From Phytoactinopolyspora limicola (GTDB taxonomy: Bacteria; Actinomycetota; Actinomycetes; Jiangellales; Jiangellaceae): a stretch of DNA of 64,000 nucleotides. The notes beneath the pieces are model-generated. The model worked only from the letters and a program-made list of their open reading frames with translations. It had not been told where the DNA came from and ran no database searches. The stretch lies in NCBI RefSeq assembly GCF_011320225.1, contig NZ_JAAOEN010000003.1, forward strand, positions 248,001 through 312,000. Direction: 5' to 3'. Made by a program: the position numbers and the translations under genes. Below are positions 38,341-47,449 of this stretch, in pieces. Each line of letters begins with the position of its first letter. Positions within the stretch are counted from its first letter, which is position 1.

Positions 38341-38859
38341 TCAGCCAGTAGTGTTCGGCCACCCCGCGGCCAGCAACTCCCGGGTGTCGGCCAGCAACTG
38401 CGGCATCACCTTGGTGTCGCTGAGCACGGTCATGAAGTTCGCATCGCCGCTCCAGCGCGGCACGACGTGTTGGTGAAGGTGGGCGGAGAGCGACCCCCCG
38501 GCCACGCCGCCCAGGTTGAGGCCGACGTTGAAACCGTGGGGTGCGGACACCGCCTTCATCGCCACGATCGCATCGCGGGTCATGGCGGACAGCTCTGCCG
38601 TCTCGTCCGGGGTGAGCGACTCCAGATCACCAACGTGCCGGTAGGTGACCACCATCAGGTGACCGGGGTTGTAGGGGTGCAGGTTCAGCACCCCGTACAC
38701 GTGGGTTCCCCGCGCCACGACCAGGCCGGCGTCGTCGTCCATCGTCGGGATCGTACACAGCGGACACGTAGTGCCATCCCGCTCGGCGCCCGATCCCGAC
38801 TCGCCCCGGATATATGCCATCCGGTAGGGCGTCCACAGCCGTTCCAATCGATCGGGCAC
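38341..38859 (-). CDS. HIT-family hydrolase/phosphorylase
   Basis: The 172-residue protein carries the histidine-triad motif HLHQH (in SLSAHLHQHVVPRW) and the preceding HPYNPGHLMVVTYRHV block. Four cysteine/histidine positions near the N-terminus (CPLCTIP and later His) resemble the zinc site of Ap4A phosphorylase-type HIT proteins. It should act on dinucleoside polyphosphates or nucleotidyl conjugates, for example adenylated by-products. It follows thrS by 64 bp on the same strand, an order typical of actinobacteria (thrS-HIT-pgsA); here about 7 kb has moved in before pgsA. GTG start with GGAGGT. Confidence 0.9.
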   Translation of the reverse strand: MPDRLERLWTPYRMAYIRGESGSGAERDGTTCPLCTIPTMDDDAGLVVARGTHVYGVLNLHPYNPGHLMVVTYRHVGDLESLTPDETAELSAMTRDAIVAMKAVSAPHGFNVGLNLGGVAGGSLSAHLHQHVVPRWSGDANFMTVLSDTKVMPQLLADTRELLAAGWPNTTG

Positions 38860-38923
38860 TGTTGACTACCTCCGAACTACCTGCGACTCTCCGGTGTGGC
38901 CGGCCTCGGATATGCCGGCGTGA

Positions 38924-40921
38924 TCAGACCTGGATCCGGCGGCGAACGGCGTCGACGATCTCCGCGATGGCGTCGTCGATCGGTACACCGTTGTTCTGCG
39001 TGCCGTCCCGGTACCGGAACGAGACCGCACCCTTGGATACGTCGTCGTCGCCGGCTAGCAGCATGTAGGGCACCTTCTGGTGCTGGGCGTTGCGGATCTT
39101 CTTCTGCATGCGGTCGTCGGAGGTGTCGACCTCGACCCGGATGCCGTGTTCGCGCAGCCGCTCGGTTACCGCCCGCAGATGTTCGACGTGTTGGTCGGCG
39201 ATCGGGATACCCACCACCTGAACCGGGGCCAGCCACACCGGGAACGCCCCGGCGTAGTGCTCGACCAGGATGCCGAAGAATCGTTCGATGGAACCGAACA
39301 ATGCGCGGTGGATCATGTAGGGGCGTTGTCGGCTGCCGTCCGCCGCGGTGTACTCGACGTCCAGCCGCACCGGGGTCTGTAGATCCACCTGCAGGGTGGA
39401 CAGCTGCCAGCTGCGCCCGATGGCGTCGCTGACATGTACGTCGATCTTCGGGGCGTAGAAGGCGCCGTCGCCTTCGTTGATGGTGTAGGGCAGCTCGGCC
39501 TTCTTCAGGGCGGCTTCCAAGGCGGCCTCGGCCCGGTTCCAGTCTTCGATAGCGCCGACGTACTTCTCCGGCCGGGTAGACAACTCGGCGTGGAAGTTGG
39601 TCAGCCCGAAGTCGCGGAGTAACCCGAGGACGAACTCCAGCAGGCTGGCCAGCTCGTCGGCGAGCTGCTCCGGGGTGCAGAAGATGTGCGAATCGTCCTG
39701 GGTGAACCCCCGCGAACGCACCAGTCCGTGGACGACCCCGGACCGCTCGTACCGGTACACCATGCCGAACTCGAACAACCGCTGCGGAAGCTCACGATAC
39801 GAGCGCCCCCGGGACTTGAAGATCAACGTGTGCATCGGGCAGTTCATCGGTTTGAGGTAGTAGTCCTGCCCGGGTTTACGCACCGCGCCGTCGTCGTCGT
39901 ACTCGGCGTCAAGGTGGACCGGCGGGTAGAGATCGTCCTTGTAGAAGCCCAAATGCCCGGACTTCTCGAACAGGGCGTCTTTGGTGATGTGTGGGGTGTA
40001 GACGAACTCGTAGCCGGACTGCTCGTGGCGCTGCCGCGAGTACTCCTCCATGATCCGCCGTACCGTGGCGCCCTTCGGGTGCCAGACCGCCAGCCCGGGG
40101 CCGATCTCGTCGGGGAAACTGAACAGGTCGAGCTGGGCGCCGAGCTTGCGGTGGTCGCGCCGCTCGGCTTCGGCCAGCCGCTCCAAGTGGGCCTGGAGCG
40201 CCTCCTTGTTCTCCCATGCGGTGCCGTAGATCCGCTGCAACTGGGGGTTGTTCTCGTTGCCGCGCCAGTACGCCGCGGCCACACGCATGAGCTTGAACGC
40301 CGGGATGTGGCGGGTGGTAGGCAGGTGCGGGCCGCGACAGAGGTCTTTCCAGGCCACCTCTCCCCCACGCCGGACGTTGTCATAGATGGTGAGCTCGCCG
40401 GCGCCGACCTCCGCCGACGCGCCCTCGGCAGCGTTCTCCGCACCACTCTTGAGCCCGATGAGCTCCAACTTGTACGGCTCGCCGGCCAGTTCGGCCCGGG
40501 CGTCGTCATCCGACACCGCCCGGCGGGCGAACTGCTGGCGTTCCTTGATGATGCGCTGCATCTGCTTCTCGAGCCGTTTGAGATCCTCCGGGGTGAACGG
40601 CTCGGCGACGTCGAAGTCGTAGTAGAAGCCGTTCTCCACCGGCGGGCCGATGCCCAGCTTGGCGTCGGGGAACAGATCCTGCACCGCCTGCGCCAGGACG
40701 TGTGCGGTGGAGTGGCGCAGGATCGCCCGGCCGTCCTCGGAGTCGATCTGGACCGGCTCGACGTCGTCGCCGTCGCTGAGCACCCGGTCCAGATCCACCA
40801 GCTCGGCACCTATCCGCGCGGCGATCACCCCCGGTTCGTCGGCGAACAGCACGGCGGCCGTCGTGCCCGCATCCACCTGTCGCTCGGCTCCGGCGACGAC
40901 GATGTGGATCTTTTCGGACAC
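38924..40921 (-). CDS. thrS: threonyl-tRNA synthetase
   Basis: ThrRS charges tRNA-Thr. The 665-residue protein has the N-terminal TGS domain ([15 protein letters not shown]), the editing domain ([19 protein letters not shown] and the zinc-like Cys/His set in CRGPHL), a class II catalytic core (motif 2 region [13 protein letters not shown] and [17 protein letters not shown], zinc ligands in MNCPMH) and the C-terminal anticodon-binding domain ([18 protein letters not shown]). GTG at 40921 is chosen because AAGGAG lies 7 nt upstream; a longer in-frame start at 40953 lacks it. Confidence 0.96.
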   Translation of the reverse strand: MSEKIHIVVAGAERQVDAGTTAAVLFADEPGVIAARIGAELVDLDRVLSDGDDVEPVQIDSEDGRAILRHSTAHVLAQAVQDLFPDAKLGIGPPVENGFYYDFDVAEPFTPEDLKRLEKQMQRIIKERQQFARRAVSDDDARAELAGEPYKLELIGLKSGAENAAEGASAEVGAGELTIYDNVRRGGEVAWKDLCRGPHLPTTRHIPAFKLMRVAAAYWRGNENNPQLQRIYGTAWENKEALQAHLERLAEAERRDHRKLGAQLDLFSFPDEIGPGLAVWHPKGATVRRIMEEYSRQRHEQSGYEFVYTPHITKDALFEKSGHLGFYKDDLYPPVHLDAEYDDDGAVRKPGQDYYLKPMNCPMHTLIFKSRGRSYRELPQRLFEFGMVYRYERSGVVHGLVRSRGFTQDDSHIFCTPEQLADELASLLEFVLGLLRDFGLTNFHAELSTRPEKYVGAIEDWNRAEAALEAALKKAELPYTINEGDGAFYAPKIDVHVSDAIGRSWQLSTLQVDLQTPVRLDVEYTAADGSRQRPYMIHRALFGSIERFFGILVEHYAGAFPVWLAPVQVVGIPIADQHVEHLRAVTERLREHGIRVEVDTSDDRMQKKIRNAQHQKVPYMLLAGDDDVSKGAVSFRYRDGTQNNGVPIDDAIAEIVDAVRRRIQV

Positions 40922-40991
40922 GACATTGCTCCTTAGGTCGAGAAATGACATCGGTTGGCTGAACTCGCTCGATGGTACCCGTGCTGGGACG

Positions 40992-40997
40992 TACAGT
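40992..40997 (+). promoter_or_regulatory. -10 hexamer TACAGT upstream of the MreB-like gene
   Basis: TACAGT lies about 24 nt before the GTG start, followed by the strong ribosome site AAGGAGG. This is a normal leadered promoter layout in the 99-bp divergent region shared with thrS; no clear -35 was found. Confidence 0.4.
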
Positions 40998-41020
40998 AGA
41001 AACAGATAAAGGAGGTCGGT

Positions 41021-42007
41021 GTGGGCGGCTTCGGCATAGATCTCGGCACCGCCAACACGGTGGTCGGTCATCCACGCCGGGGCATCGTGTTCGACGAGCC
41101 GTCGGTTATGGTCGCACACTCCGACGACCCCACCACACCCGTCCTCGTCGGTCGCGACGCCCGGGCGCTCACCGGCCGCACCCCCGCCGGCTACCAGATG
41201 GTCCGGCCGCTCCAAGACGGAGTGGTCGTCGACCTCGAATCCGCCCGGGCGTTCATCGTCGCCATGTTGCGCAAGATCCGCCGGCGTGGCTGGCCCGGAG
41301 AGCGGCGGCGGGCCGTCATCGGGGTACCGGCCGGCGCCACCACACTCGAGTGCCGGGCGCTGCTGGAAACCGCGCACGAGGCCGGGCTGCGCAAGGTCGC
41401 CTTGCTGCCCGAACCCATCGCCGGCGCGTTCGGGTCCGGTATCGACCCCCTGGAGTCGCGGGCTCACATGGTGGTCGACATCGGTGGAGGCACGTCGGAG
41501 ATCACCGGGTTCTGTTACGGCGGCGTGCTCGCCTCTCGCACCTGCCGGGTGGCCGGCGACGAGCTGACCCGCACCCTGACCCAGTACCTGCGGGCCGAGC
41601 ACCGGCTCATGGTGGGCGACCTCACCGCGGAGACCATCAAGTCCACCGTCGACGACGTCACCGATCCACCATTGATCGTCGAGGGCCGCGATGCCGCCAC
41701 CGGCCGGGCCCGGCTGATGACCCTCGAAACCGACGAGGTCAAGGACGCGCTACGGGGCACCGTCGACGAGATCGTCCACACCCTCACCGGCTGCCTCGAG
41801 GATCTCCCAGCCCAGGCGACCAGCGACATCATGAGCAACGGGGTGCTCGCCATCGGTGGTGGTGCCCTCATGTCCGGTTTCACCCGGCTGCTCGAAGAGA
41901 CGTTCGGTTTCCCGGTCAAGCTGGCCGGCCGGCCCCTCACCTGCGTGGCCGAAGGCACCACCCGGGCGTTGAACCATCCGCCGGTGCTCGCGGCCTACGG
42001 CGGATGA
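41021..42007 (+). CDS. MreB-like actin-family protein
   Basis: The 328-residue protein has the actin/Hsp70 ATPase motifs in MreB order: phosphate-1 [12 protein letters not shown] (residues 4-15), [18 protein letters not shown], phosphate-2 [12 protein letters not shown] and the adenosine motif [17 protein letters not shown]. It lacks the substrate-binding C-terminal domain of DnaK. MreB filaments normally guide the RodA-PBP2 wall synthase; here the neighbour, convergent and 22 bp away, is a RodA-PBP fusion. There is no mreC/mreD beside it, so it may be a specialised paralogue. The GTG start is preceded by AAGGAGG. Confidence 0.9.
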   Translation: MGGFGIDLGTANTVVGHPRRGIVFDEPSVMVAHSDDPTTPVLVGRDARALTGRTPAGYQMVRPLQDGVVVDLESARAFIVAMLRKIRRRGWPGERRRAVIGVPAGATTLECRALLETAHEAGLRKVALLPEPIAGAFGSGIDPLESRAHMVVDIGGGTSEITGFCYGGVLASRTCRVAGDELTRTLTQYLRAEHRLMVGDLTAETIKSTVDDVTDPPLIVEGRDAATGRARLMTLETDEVKDALRGTVDEIVHTLTGCLEDLPAQATSDIMSNGVLAIGGGALMSGFTRLLEETFGFPVKLAGRPLTCVAEGTTRALNHPPVLAAYGG

Positions 42008-42029
42008 CCGACCCCGGCCACACCGGAGT

Positions 42030-44906
42030 TCACTCGAAGTAGTGCTGCATCAGCTCGAGAGCCACCGGGCCGGAGGTCTCCGAGCCCATCCCGCCACCAC
42101 GCACGTACGTCGTGACGACGATCTCCGGATCGTCGACGGGGGCGACCGCGGTGAACCACGAGTCCGGTGCGCTCAGCGGCGACGCCGGGTTCTCCGCCGA
42201 CCCCGTCTTGCCACCCGCCGGCACCGGGAGCACCCCGAGCTGAGCCGCCGTACCACCGGTGACGGCGGCCCGCAGGCCGTCCCGGACCGGACCGAGCTGG
42301 CCGGCGAAAGCCAGCCGCTCAGGTTCGGGCACCTCGACCGTAGCGCCGTCGCCGTGCTCGGCCGCCAGCCGGGGGGTGACCAGCTCACCGGTGGACAGAG
42401 CGGCGGTCCAGCGGGCGGCCTGCAGCGGGGTGGCCACCACGGGGCCCTGCCCGATCCCCAGGATCACGGTGGCCCCCGGATACCACGTGCCACCCGCGTT
42501 CGTCACCGACTCCGGGGTGTCCAGCACACCTGGGCTCTCCCCCGGCAGGTCGATCCCGGTACGTTCGCCGACGCCGAGCTGGCGTGCGGTGCCGATCAGC
42601 CGGTCCGCGCCGAGTTGCCAGGCGAGGTCGTAAAAATAGACGTTGTTCGACCACGCGATCGCATCGATCATGTTGTGCGGCGGCATCGGCCGCCAGTTCG
42701 CGAACGTATGGTTGCCCAACGTGTACGACGCACCGGTGGGCACCACCCGGTCCGGAGCGATAATCGCGTGTTCGGCATTCGCCGCCGCCGTCACGAGTTT
42801 GAACGTCGACCCCGGTGGCGCCGCGTGCTGGGTGGCCTTGTGTGTCAGCGGCAGCCCCGGCGCCTCCACCTCCGCCCGCAACGCCGCGACGTCGATCGGG
42901 GGTGTGTAGACGTTGTTGTTGTACCCCGGCCGCCCGGCCAGAGCGAGAATGGCACCCGTGCTGGCGTCCATCACGACGGCGGCGCCGACATCTCCGCCGC
43001 TGGTGTCCATGGCCGCGGCCAGCGACCGGTCGGCCAGCTCCTGTAGTTCCAGGTCGAGATGGAGCCGCAGATCGTCGCCCGCGACCGGATCGACCCGGCC
43101 GGCCGCGGCCACCGGCCGCCCCACCGGGTCCACGTAGACACACTGCTCACCATCGGTGCCCCGCACGACGTCGTCGTACTGTCGTTCCAGCCCGGCCCGG
43201 CCGACGGTGGCTCCGAGCGGGAGATCGGGCCAGCGCTGCATGTCCTCCGGCGTGCCGACGCCGACATACCCCAGCACCGGGCCGAGCAGCTGGCCGTACG
43301 GGTACTCACGCCGCTCCGACGGCGCGACCAAGACGCCGGGCAGTTCCTCGGCGGTGAGCCGTCCGGCGGTGTCCGGATCGACGGTGGCGACGGTGACCGT
43401 CAGCTCGTTGCCGCGCCCGTGCAACACGTCCTGTACCTCGTCGGGCGACTCGCCCACGGCGTCGGCCAGGCGCGCCACGGCGGCGTCGTCGGTGTCGGGA
43501 AACATCCCCGGCAGCACCCGGACGTCGTACTCGTCGCGGGTGATCGCCAGCGGCGTGCCCGTGCGGTCCTCGATGACACCCCGCTCGGCCGGCAGCCGGA
43601 CACACCTGGTCATCTGCTCGTCGCTGGCCGCCCGGAGCTCGTCGGCCCGGGCGTCCTGGGTGTACCAGGTGAAATACGACAACGCCAGCAGGTTGGCGGT
43701 GAGCACCACGGCACCGCTGCGGGCCCAGCGGGGTCGGCGCCGGCGGCCGGCTGGCACGTCCCACAGCGGCCAGCGGCTATCACCGTCGCGCCGCATGGCG
43801 AGGACGAGGCCGAGCGCGATCAACGTGGCCAGCGCGGCGGTACCGCCGTAGCTGAACAGCGGGATGGGCAACCCGGTGTGCGGTAACAAGCCAAGGTTGG
43901 CGGCGATCGACACGACGGTCTGGACGCCGAGCAACGCCGCTACGCCGCCGGCCAGGAGTGCACCCTCTGGTGAGCGCGACGTCCGGCTGATCACGGCAAG
44001 CCGCCACACGATCACCAGAACCGCTAGGGCCACCGCCACCCCGGCGGCGAGCCCCCAGCTGTGCACGATGCTGGCGAAGGCGAGGTCGTGTTCGGCCTCG
44101 GGCAGGTAGCTCACCCGGAGGTCGTGCAACGGCTCGCCGGCCGTGCCGGTCACCCCGCCGAGAGCGATAGCGATCTCGGCCTGAAGCATCGCCCAGCCCG
44201 AGCCGCTGGCGTCGCGGTCGCCGGAGATGAACGCCTGGATCCGGCCCAGCTGGTACGGCCGCAGCACCAGCACCGCCAATGGCAACACCGCCAACACTGC
44301 TCCGAACAGGGGCAGAAGTGGAAGCAGCGGCACCCGAGCCAGGAGGATGACGAACGTGGTGACCGCGGCGAGCACGAGGCCGGTGGAGAGGTCGGGTTGC
44401 AGCATGATGAGGCCGGCCGGGGCGGCGGCCAGGCCCAGCGCCACCAGGAATCGCCGCCGGGTGTAGCCCGGTGCCAGCATCACCGCCAGGACCACGACGA
44501 CGGCAACCTTGGCCAGCTCGGACGGCTGGAGCGTGACGAAGCCGAGATCGATCCACCGCCGCACCCCCCGGGTGCCGTCGTCACCAGCTAGCACCACGAG
44601 CAGCGCAAGCAAGGTGCCGGCATAGAGCACCCAGCCGATGCGAGACAAGAAGGCCGCACCCCAGCGGGCGAGCACCAGCATGATGACGACACCTACCGCG
44701 ACGATGGCAAGCTGGCGCAGGGCAAGGTCGGAAGCGCCGATGGTGACGAGGTTCAGGGCGCCGAGACCGGCCAGCACCGCGACCGCGGCCACGATCGCTA
44801 CGTCGACGGTGCGAGCGCTGGCCATCGGGCGGGCCCGCGCCGGCGACGACGGGGTGATACCCGGGCGGGTCAGTACCCCCCACTGGCGGCTCTGGAGGGT
44901 GGGCAT
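42030..44906 (-). CDS. SEDS glycosyltransferase fused to class B penicillin-binding protein
   Basis: A single 958-residue polypeptide combines both halves of a peptidoglycan synthase. Residues ~30-372 form a FtsW/RodA-type SEDS unit of about ten membrane helices with LQPSE (126-130) and the conserved Asp274 in LPEAEHDLAFA. Residues ~397-414 form a further membrane helix that leads into a transpeptidase with Ser700-x-x-Lys703 (PGSTFK), Ser753-Asn-Asn and Lys900-Thr-Gly. All catalytic motifs are intact. These functions are usually separate genes (rodA, pbpA). The ATG at 44906 has GAGGGTG upstream and follows the kinase-like gene by 10 nt; the longer open frame to 45104 lies inside that gene. 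Confidence 0.93.
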   Translation of the reverse strand: MPTLQSRQWGVLTRPGITPSSPARARPMASARTVDVAIVAAVAVLAGLGALNLVTIGASDLALRQLAIVAVGVVIMLVLARWGAAFLSRIGWVLYAGTLLALLVVLAGDDGTRGVRRWIDLGFVTLQPSELAKVAVVVVLAVMLAPGYTRRRFLVALGLAAAPAGLIMLQPDLSTGLVLAAVTTFVILLARVPLLPLLPLFGAVLAVLPLAVLVLRPYQLGRIQAFISGDRDASGSGWAMLQAEIAIALGGVTGTAGEPLHDLRVSYLPEAEHDLAFASIVHSWGLAAGVAVALAVLVIVWRLAVISRTSRSPEGALLAGGVAALLGVQTVVSIAANLGLLPHTGLPIPLFSYGGTAALATLIALGLVLAMRRDGDSRWPLWDVPAGRRRRPRWARSGAVVLTANLLALSYFTWYTQDARADELRAASDEQMTRCVRLPAERGVIEDRTGTPLAITRDEYDVRVLPGMFPDTDDAAVARLADAVGESPDEVQDVLHGRGNELTVTVATVDPDTAGRLTAEELPGVLVAPSERREYPYGQLLGPVLGYVGVGTPEDMQRWPDLPLGATVGRAGLERQYDDVVRGTDGEQCVYVDPVGRPVAAAGRVDPVAGDDLRLHLDLELQELADRSLAAAMDTSGGDVGAAVVMDASTGAILALAGRPGYNNNVYTPPIDVAALRAEVEAPGLPLTHKATQHAAPPGSTFKLVTAAANAEHAIIAPDRVVPTGASYTLGNHTFANWRPMPPHNMIDAIAWSNNVYFYDLAWQLGADRLIGTARQLGVGERTGIDLPGESPGVLDTPESVTNAGGTWYPGATVILGIGQGPVVATPLQAARWTAALSTGELVTPRLAAEHGDGATVEVPEPERLAFAGQLGPVRDGLRAAVTGGTAAQLGVLPVPAGGKTGSAENPASPLSAPDSWFTAVAPVDDPEIVVTTYVRGGGMGSETSGPVALELMQHYFE

Positions 44907-44916
44907 GACGACACCC

Positions 44917-46206
44917 TCAGCACGTGTCGGCGTCCTCGGGCACCAGCATCGGTCCCGACGCGGCCTGGTCTGGGCTGTCGGTGACCGCGAAGACCGCAAG
45001 CGCCGCGCCGTCCGGCAGATCGACCTGCGACAACCCCCACACCTGGGTCCATCCGGACTGCGCGGTGACGGTGACCCCACCCTGGGTGGTCGACTCGGCG
45101 GCACAACGGTCGACGATCTCGAAGCCCCACGTCACCTGGCGCGCTGATCCAGCCGGATCCAGATCGACCTCGACCCGGACCGGACACGGCGAGCCCGCCG
45201 TACACGTACCCGCGGTGGTCTCCATCCGCACACCCGACACGGCGCCGGCCGACTCCGGGGCCGGCGCCTCGGCCGTCACCGGGCCCGAAGCGGGGTCGGC
45301 GTCGCCATCGGCTTCGTCGGCGTCGTCGTCTGGTTCCGGTGGCGGCGAGACCGGCTCGATCTGCACCGGCGGCGGGTCCGAGGAGCCGAACAGCTCGTCC
45401 CAGGTGTCGCGCACCTCGTCCCAGATGCGCGGACCGGCCCACCAACCCCCGGCGACGAGTGCGGCGGCGAGAAGCAGCAGCACGAACACCTTCAATCGGC
45501 CACCGCGGCGGCGCCGGTGAAACAACATCCGGCGCGGCACCCGGCCGTCCCGCGGCAACCGCGGCCGCCGGGTCAGCGGGGTGGCAACCGACGCCGCTGT
45601 CTCCCGGGCCCTGGGTTCCTCGGCCGACGTGCCGGGGTCGAGGCTCCGGCTGGCCACCGCCAGCGCGCCGAGGCCCCTGCGCACATGCTCGACGCGGCGC
45701 GGGCTGCCGCCATCGAGCAGCTCGTCGGCGACCTCACCCACCCGCCCGGCCAACGCGGTGACGTCGCCGTTGACCTCTTCGAGGCGCATCAGCCGGGCGA
45801 CGGCGCTTTGCCGGCCCGGCCCGGCCCGCCGGGCACTAGCGATCAGCTCATCGAGCACCGCGGCCGCGGACCCGGCCGTGCCGGGGGTGTCAGCGCCGTC
45901 CCAGAGTGGATCGAAACGCACCTGGCCGGTGCCGGTAAGCCGCACGGACGCGGCGTCGATACCGACTCCGTCGGAGCCGATCCGGTGGATGGCATCGAGC
46001 CCGCCCACGAGATCCCGCGCCAGCAGTGCCGCCTGGGCGGGGGTGAGGGTGGCAACGGTCAGCAGCCGCTGCAGCGGCACCGCGAGCTCCTCGTCAGCTG
46101 GTGGTGGCCGACGCGGGATCTCCTCGGCAGGGCACCGCCGCGCCGGCCAGGCGCTGTGTAGCCGCCTGACCTGCCGTCTCAGATCTGCCGCTGTCTGGTT
46201 TGCCAT
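44917..46206 (-). CDS. single-pass membrane protein with degenerate kinase-like domain
   Basis: The 429-residue protein has a cytoplasmic N-half whose residues 43-100 (VPLQRLLTVATLTPAQAALL, then ARDLVGGLDAIHRIG and ASVRLTGTGQVRFDP) resemble the middle of a Ser/Thr kinase fold without the HRD or DFG residues. A basic stretch (RRRRGGR) precedes a membrane helix (239-257), then a Pro/Asp-rich linker (280-325) and a C-terminal extracytoplasmic beta-rich domain with four cysteines (about 335-429). It is directly upstream of, and surely cotranscribed with, the SEDS-PBP fusion. The kinase relation is inferred by eye and may be wrong. Confidence 0.7.
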   Translation of the reverse strand: MANQTAADLRRQVRRLHSAWPARRCPAEEIPRRPPPADEELAVPLQRLLTVATLTPAQAALLARDLVGGLDAIHRIGSDGVGIDAASVRLTGTGQVRFDPLWDGADTPGTAGSAAAVLDELIASARRAGPGRQSAVARLMRLEEVNGDVTALAGRVGEVADELLDGGSPRRVEHVRRGLGALAVASRSLDPGTSAEEPRARETAASVATPLTRRPRLPRDGRVPRRMLFHRRRRGGRLKVFVLLLLAAALVAGGWWAGPRIWDEVRDTWDELFGSSDPPPVQIEPVSPPPEPDDDADEADGDADPASGPVTAEAPAPESAGAVSGVRMETTAGTCTAGSPCPVRVEVDLDPAGSARQVTWGFEIVDRCAAESTTQGGVTVTAQSGWTQVWGLSQVDLPDGAALAVFAVTDSPDQAASGPMLVPEDADTC

Positions 46207-46332
46207 GGCGGTCTCTCGACGGAGGTGGCCTGAACTGGCACGCCGCCGATGTACCTAGCCGATGGCACGTTCGGCGACGTCGCCTCTGTGTCCATTGTCC
46301 CCGCCGGTTGCGGCTTTGTCCGCCGTTTTCGA

Positions 46333-47238
46333 TCACGAGTCGGCGTCGGCGGCGATAGCGGCCGCGAACCGGGCCGCAGCCGCGTCGTCCTGATCGAGGA
46401 ACAGGCTCGGCTCGGTCAACTCGAGCTCCAGCAGAATAGGCGTACCGTCGGGTCCCGGGATCAGGTCGACCCGTACGTAGGTCAGTCGCGCCACGTCCGG
46501 CACCGCCGCGAGCACCTGAGCGGCCACCCGATGTTCCTCAGCCGACGGGACACGCGGGGTGATCCGCTCGTTCCGGAACAACCCGGCCACCCCGCGGTCC
46601 GGGCCGTCGAGCATCGGACCCTTCCGGATGGCATGGCTGAACTCCCCATGGAAGAACAACATGGCCGTCTCACCGAACGCGTCGACAGCGGACAGGTAGG
46701 GCTGGATCATCACCGTGGCCCCCCGGTCGAGCAACCGGGTCACATGGGACAACGCCAGTTCCCGATGCTCGGGGTTGGTGGTGGAGTACCGTCCGGTGTC
46801 GACCGAACCGGCACTGATCGCGGGTTTGATGACGTATTCGGTGGCCGCGGCCAGACCGGCCTGGGTGTCGAGGTCGGCGTCGTCACCGGGCAAGCTGATG
46901 GTGTCTCCCGGGGCGATCCACCGGGTGTGGACCACCGGCACACCGTCGTCTCGGAGGTCGCGCAGATAACGTTTGTCGGTGTTCCAGCGCACTACGTCTA
47001 CTGGGTTGACCAGCCGCGGCACGCCAGCCGCCCAGGTGAGGAACTCGTCGCGGCGGCGCGAGTAATCCCATGTGGAGCGGAGCACGGCGAGGTCGTACGA
47101 CCCCCAGTCGACTCCGGTGTCGTCCCAGACCACCGGTTCGGCGACGATGCCGCGTGTTTTCAAAGGTTCGTATAGCAGCTGATCGTCGTCGGGAAGCTCA
47201 GCCAGCTCCGCGCAGGTGACCAGCGCAATCCGCGTCAT
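46333..47238 (-). CDS. ATP-grasp domain protein (RimK/glutathione synthetase-like)
   Basis: The 301-residue protein begins MTRIALVTCAELAELPDDDQLL and holds an ATP-grasp core: YVIKPAISAGSVDTGRY (Lys and glycine-like loop), MIQPYLSAVDAFGETAMLFF, and the metal-binding acidic end RVDLIPGPDGTPILLELELTEPSLFLD. Such enzymes ligate a carboxylate to an amine via an acyl phosphate; the substrate is unknown. The ATG at 47238 has GGGGGAGG upstream. It is separated from the kinase-like gene by 126 bp with no clear signal. Confidence 0.85.
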   Translation of the reverse strand: MTRIALVTCAELAELPDDDQLLYEPLKTRGIVAEPVVWDDTGVDWGSYDLAVLRSTWDYSRRRDEFLTWAAGVPRLVNPVDVVRWNTDKRYLRDLRDDGVPVVHTRWIAPGDTISLPGDDADLDTQAGLAAATEYVIKPAISAGSVDTGRYSTTNPEHRELALSHVTRLLDRGATVMIQPYLSAVDAFGETAMLFFHGEFSHAIRKGPMLDGPDRGVAGLFRNERITPRVPSAEEHRVAAQVLAAVPDVARLTYVRVDLIPGPDGTPILLELELTEPSLFLDQDDAAAARFAAAIAADADS

Positions 47239-47449
47239 CGTGTGTCCTCCCCCGGATTCGTATGACGGCACGGACCGACGATACGCGAAGTCCGGCACAG
47301 CACCCCGTTCGCTCCCCCAACCATCGGTGCACACACCGCCACCCGACCCGCTTGATGCCAAACGGTCGCGCCGAGCACCAACCGGTCTATCGAAACACCT
47401 ACTCGCCTGGGATCATTCATCTGGTCGAACATGAGGGGTAGCCGCTGCC

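Noticed and set aside
38045-38362. Minus-strand 105-codon frame between HIT and subtilase genes
   Set aside because: Overlaps the HIT stop, has weak codon bias and resembles no known protein. It remains possible but unsupported.
40922-41020. Possible T-box or other leader riboswitch before thrS
   Set aside because: The region is only 99 bp, shared with a divergent promoter, and shows no T-box sequence or specifier stem.
41021-42007. Considered DnaK/Hsp70 for the actin-fold protein
   Set aside because: At 328 residues it lacks the substrate-binding half, and the motif order and length match MreB.
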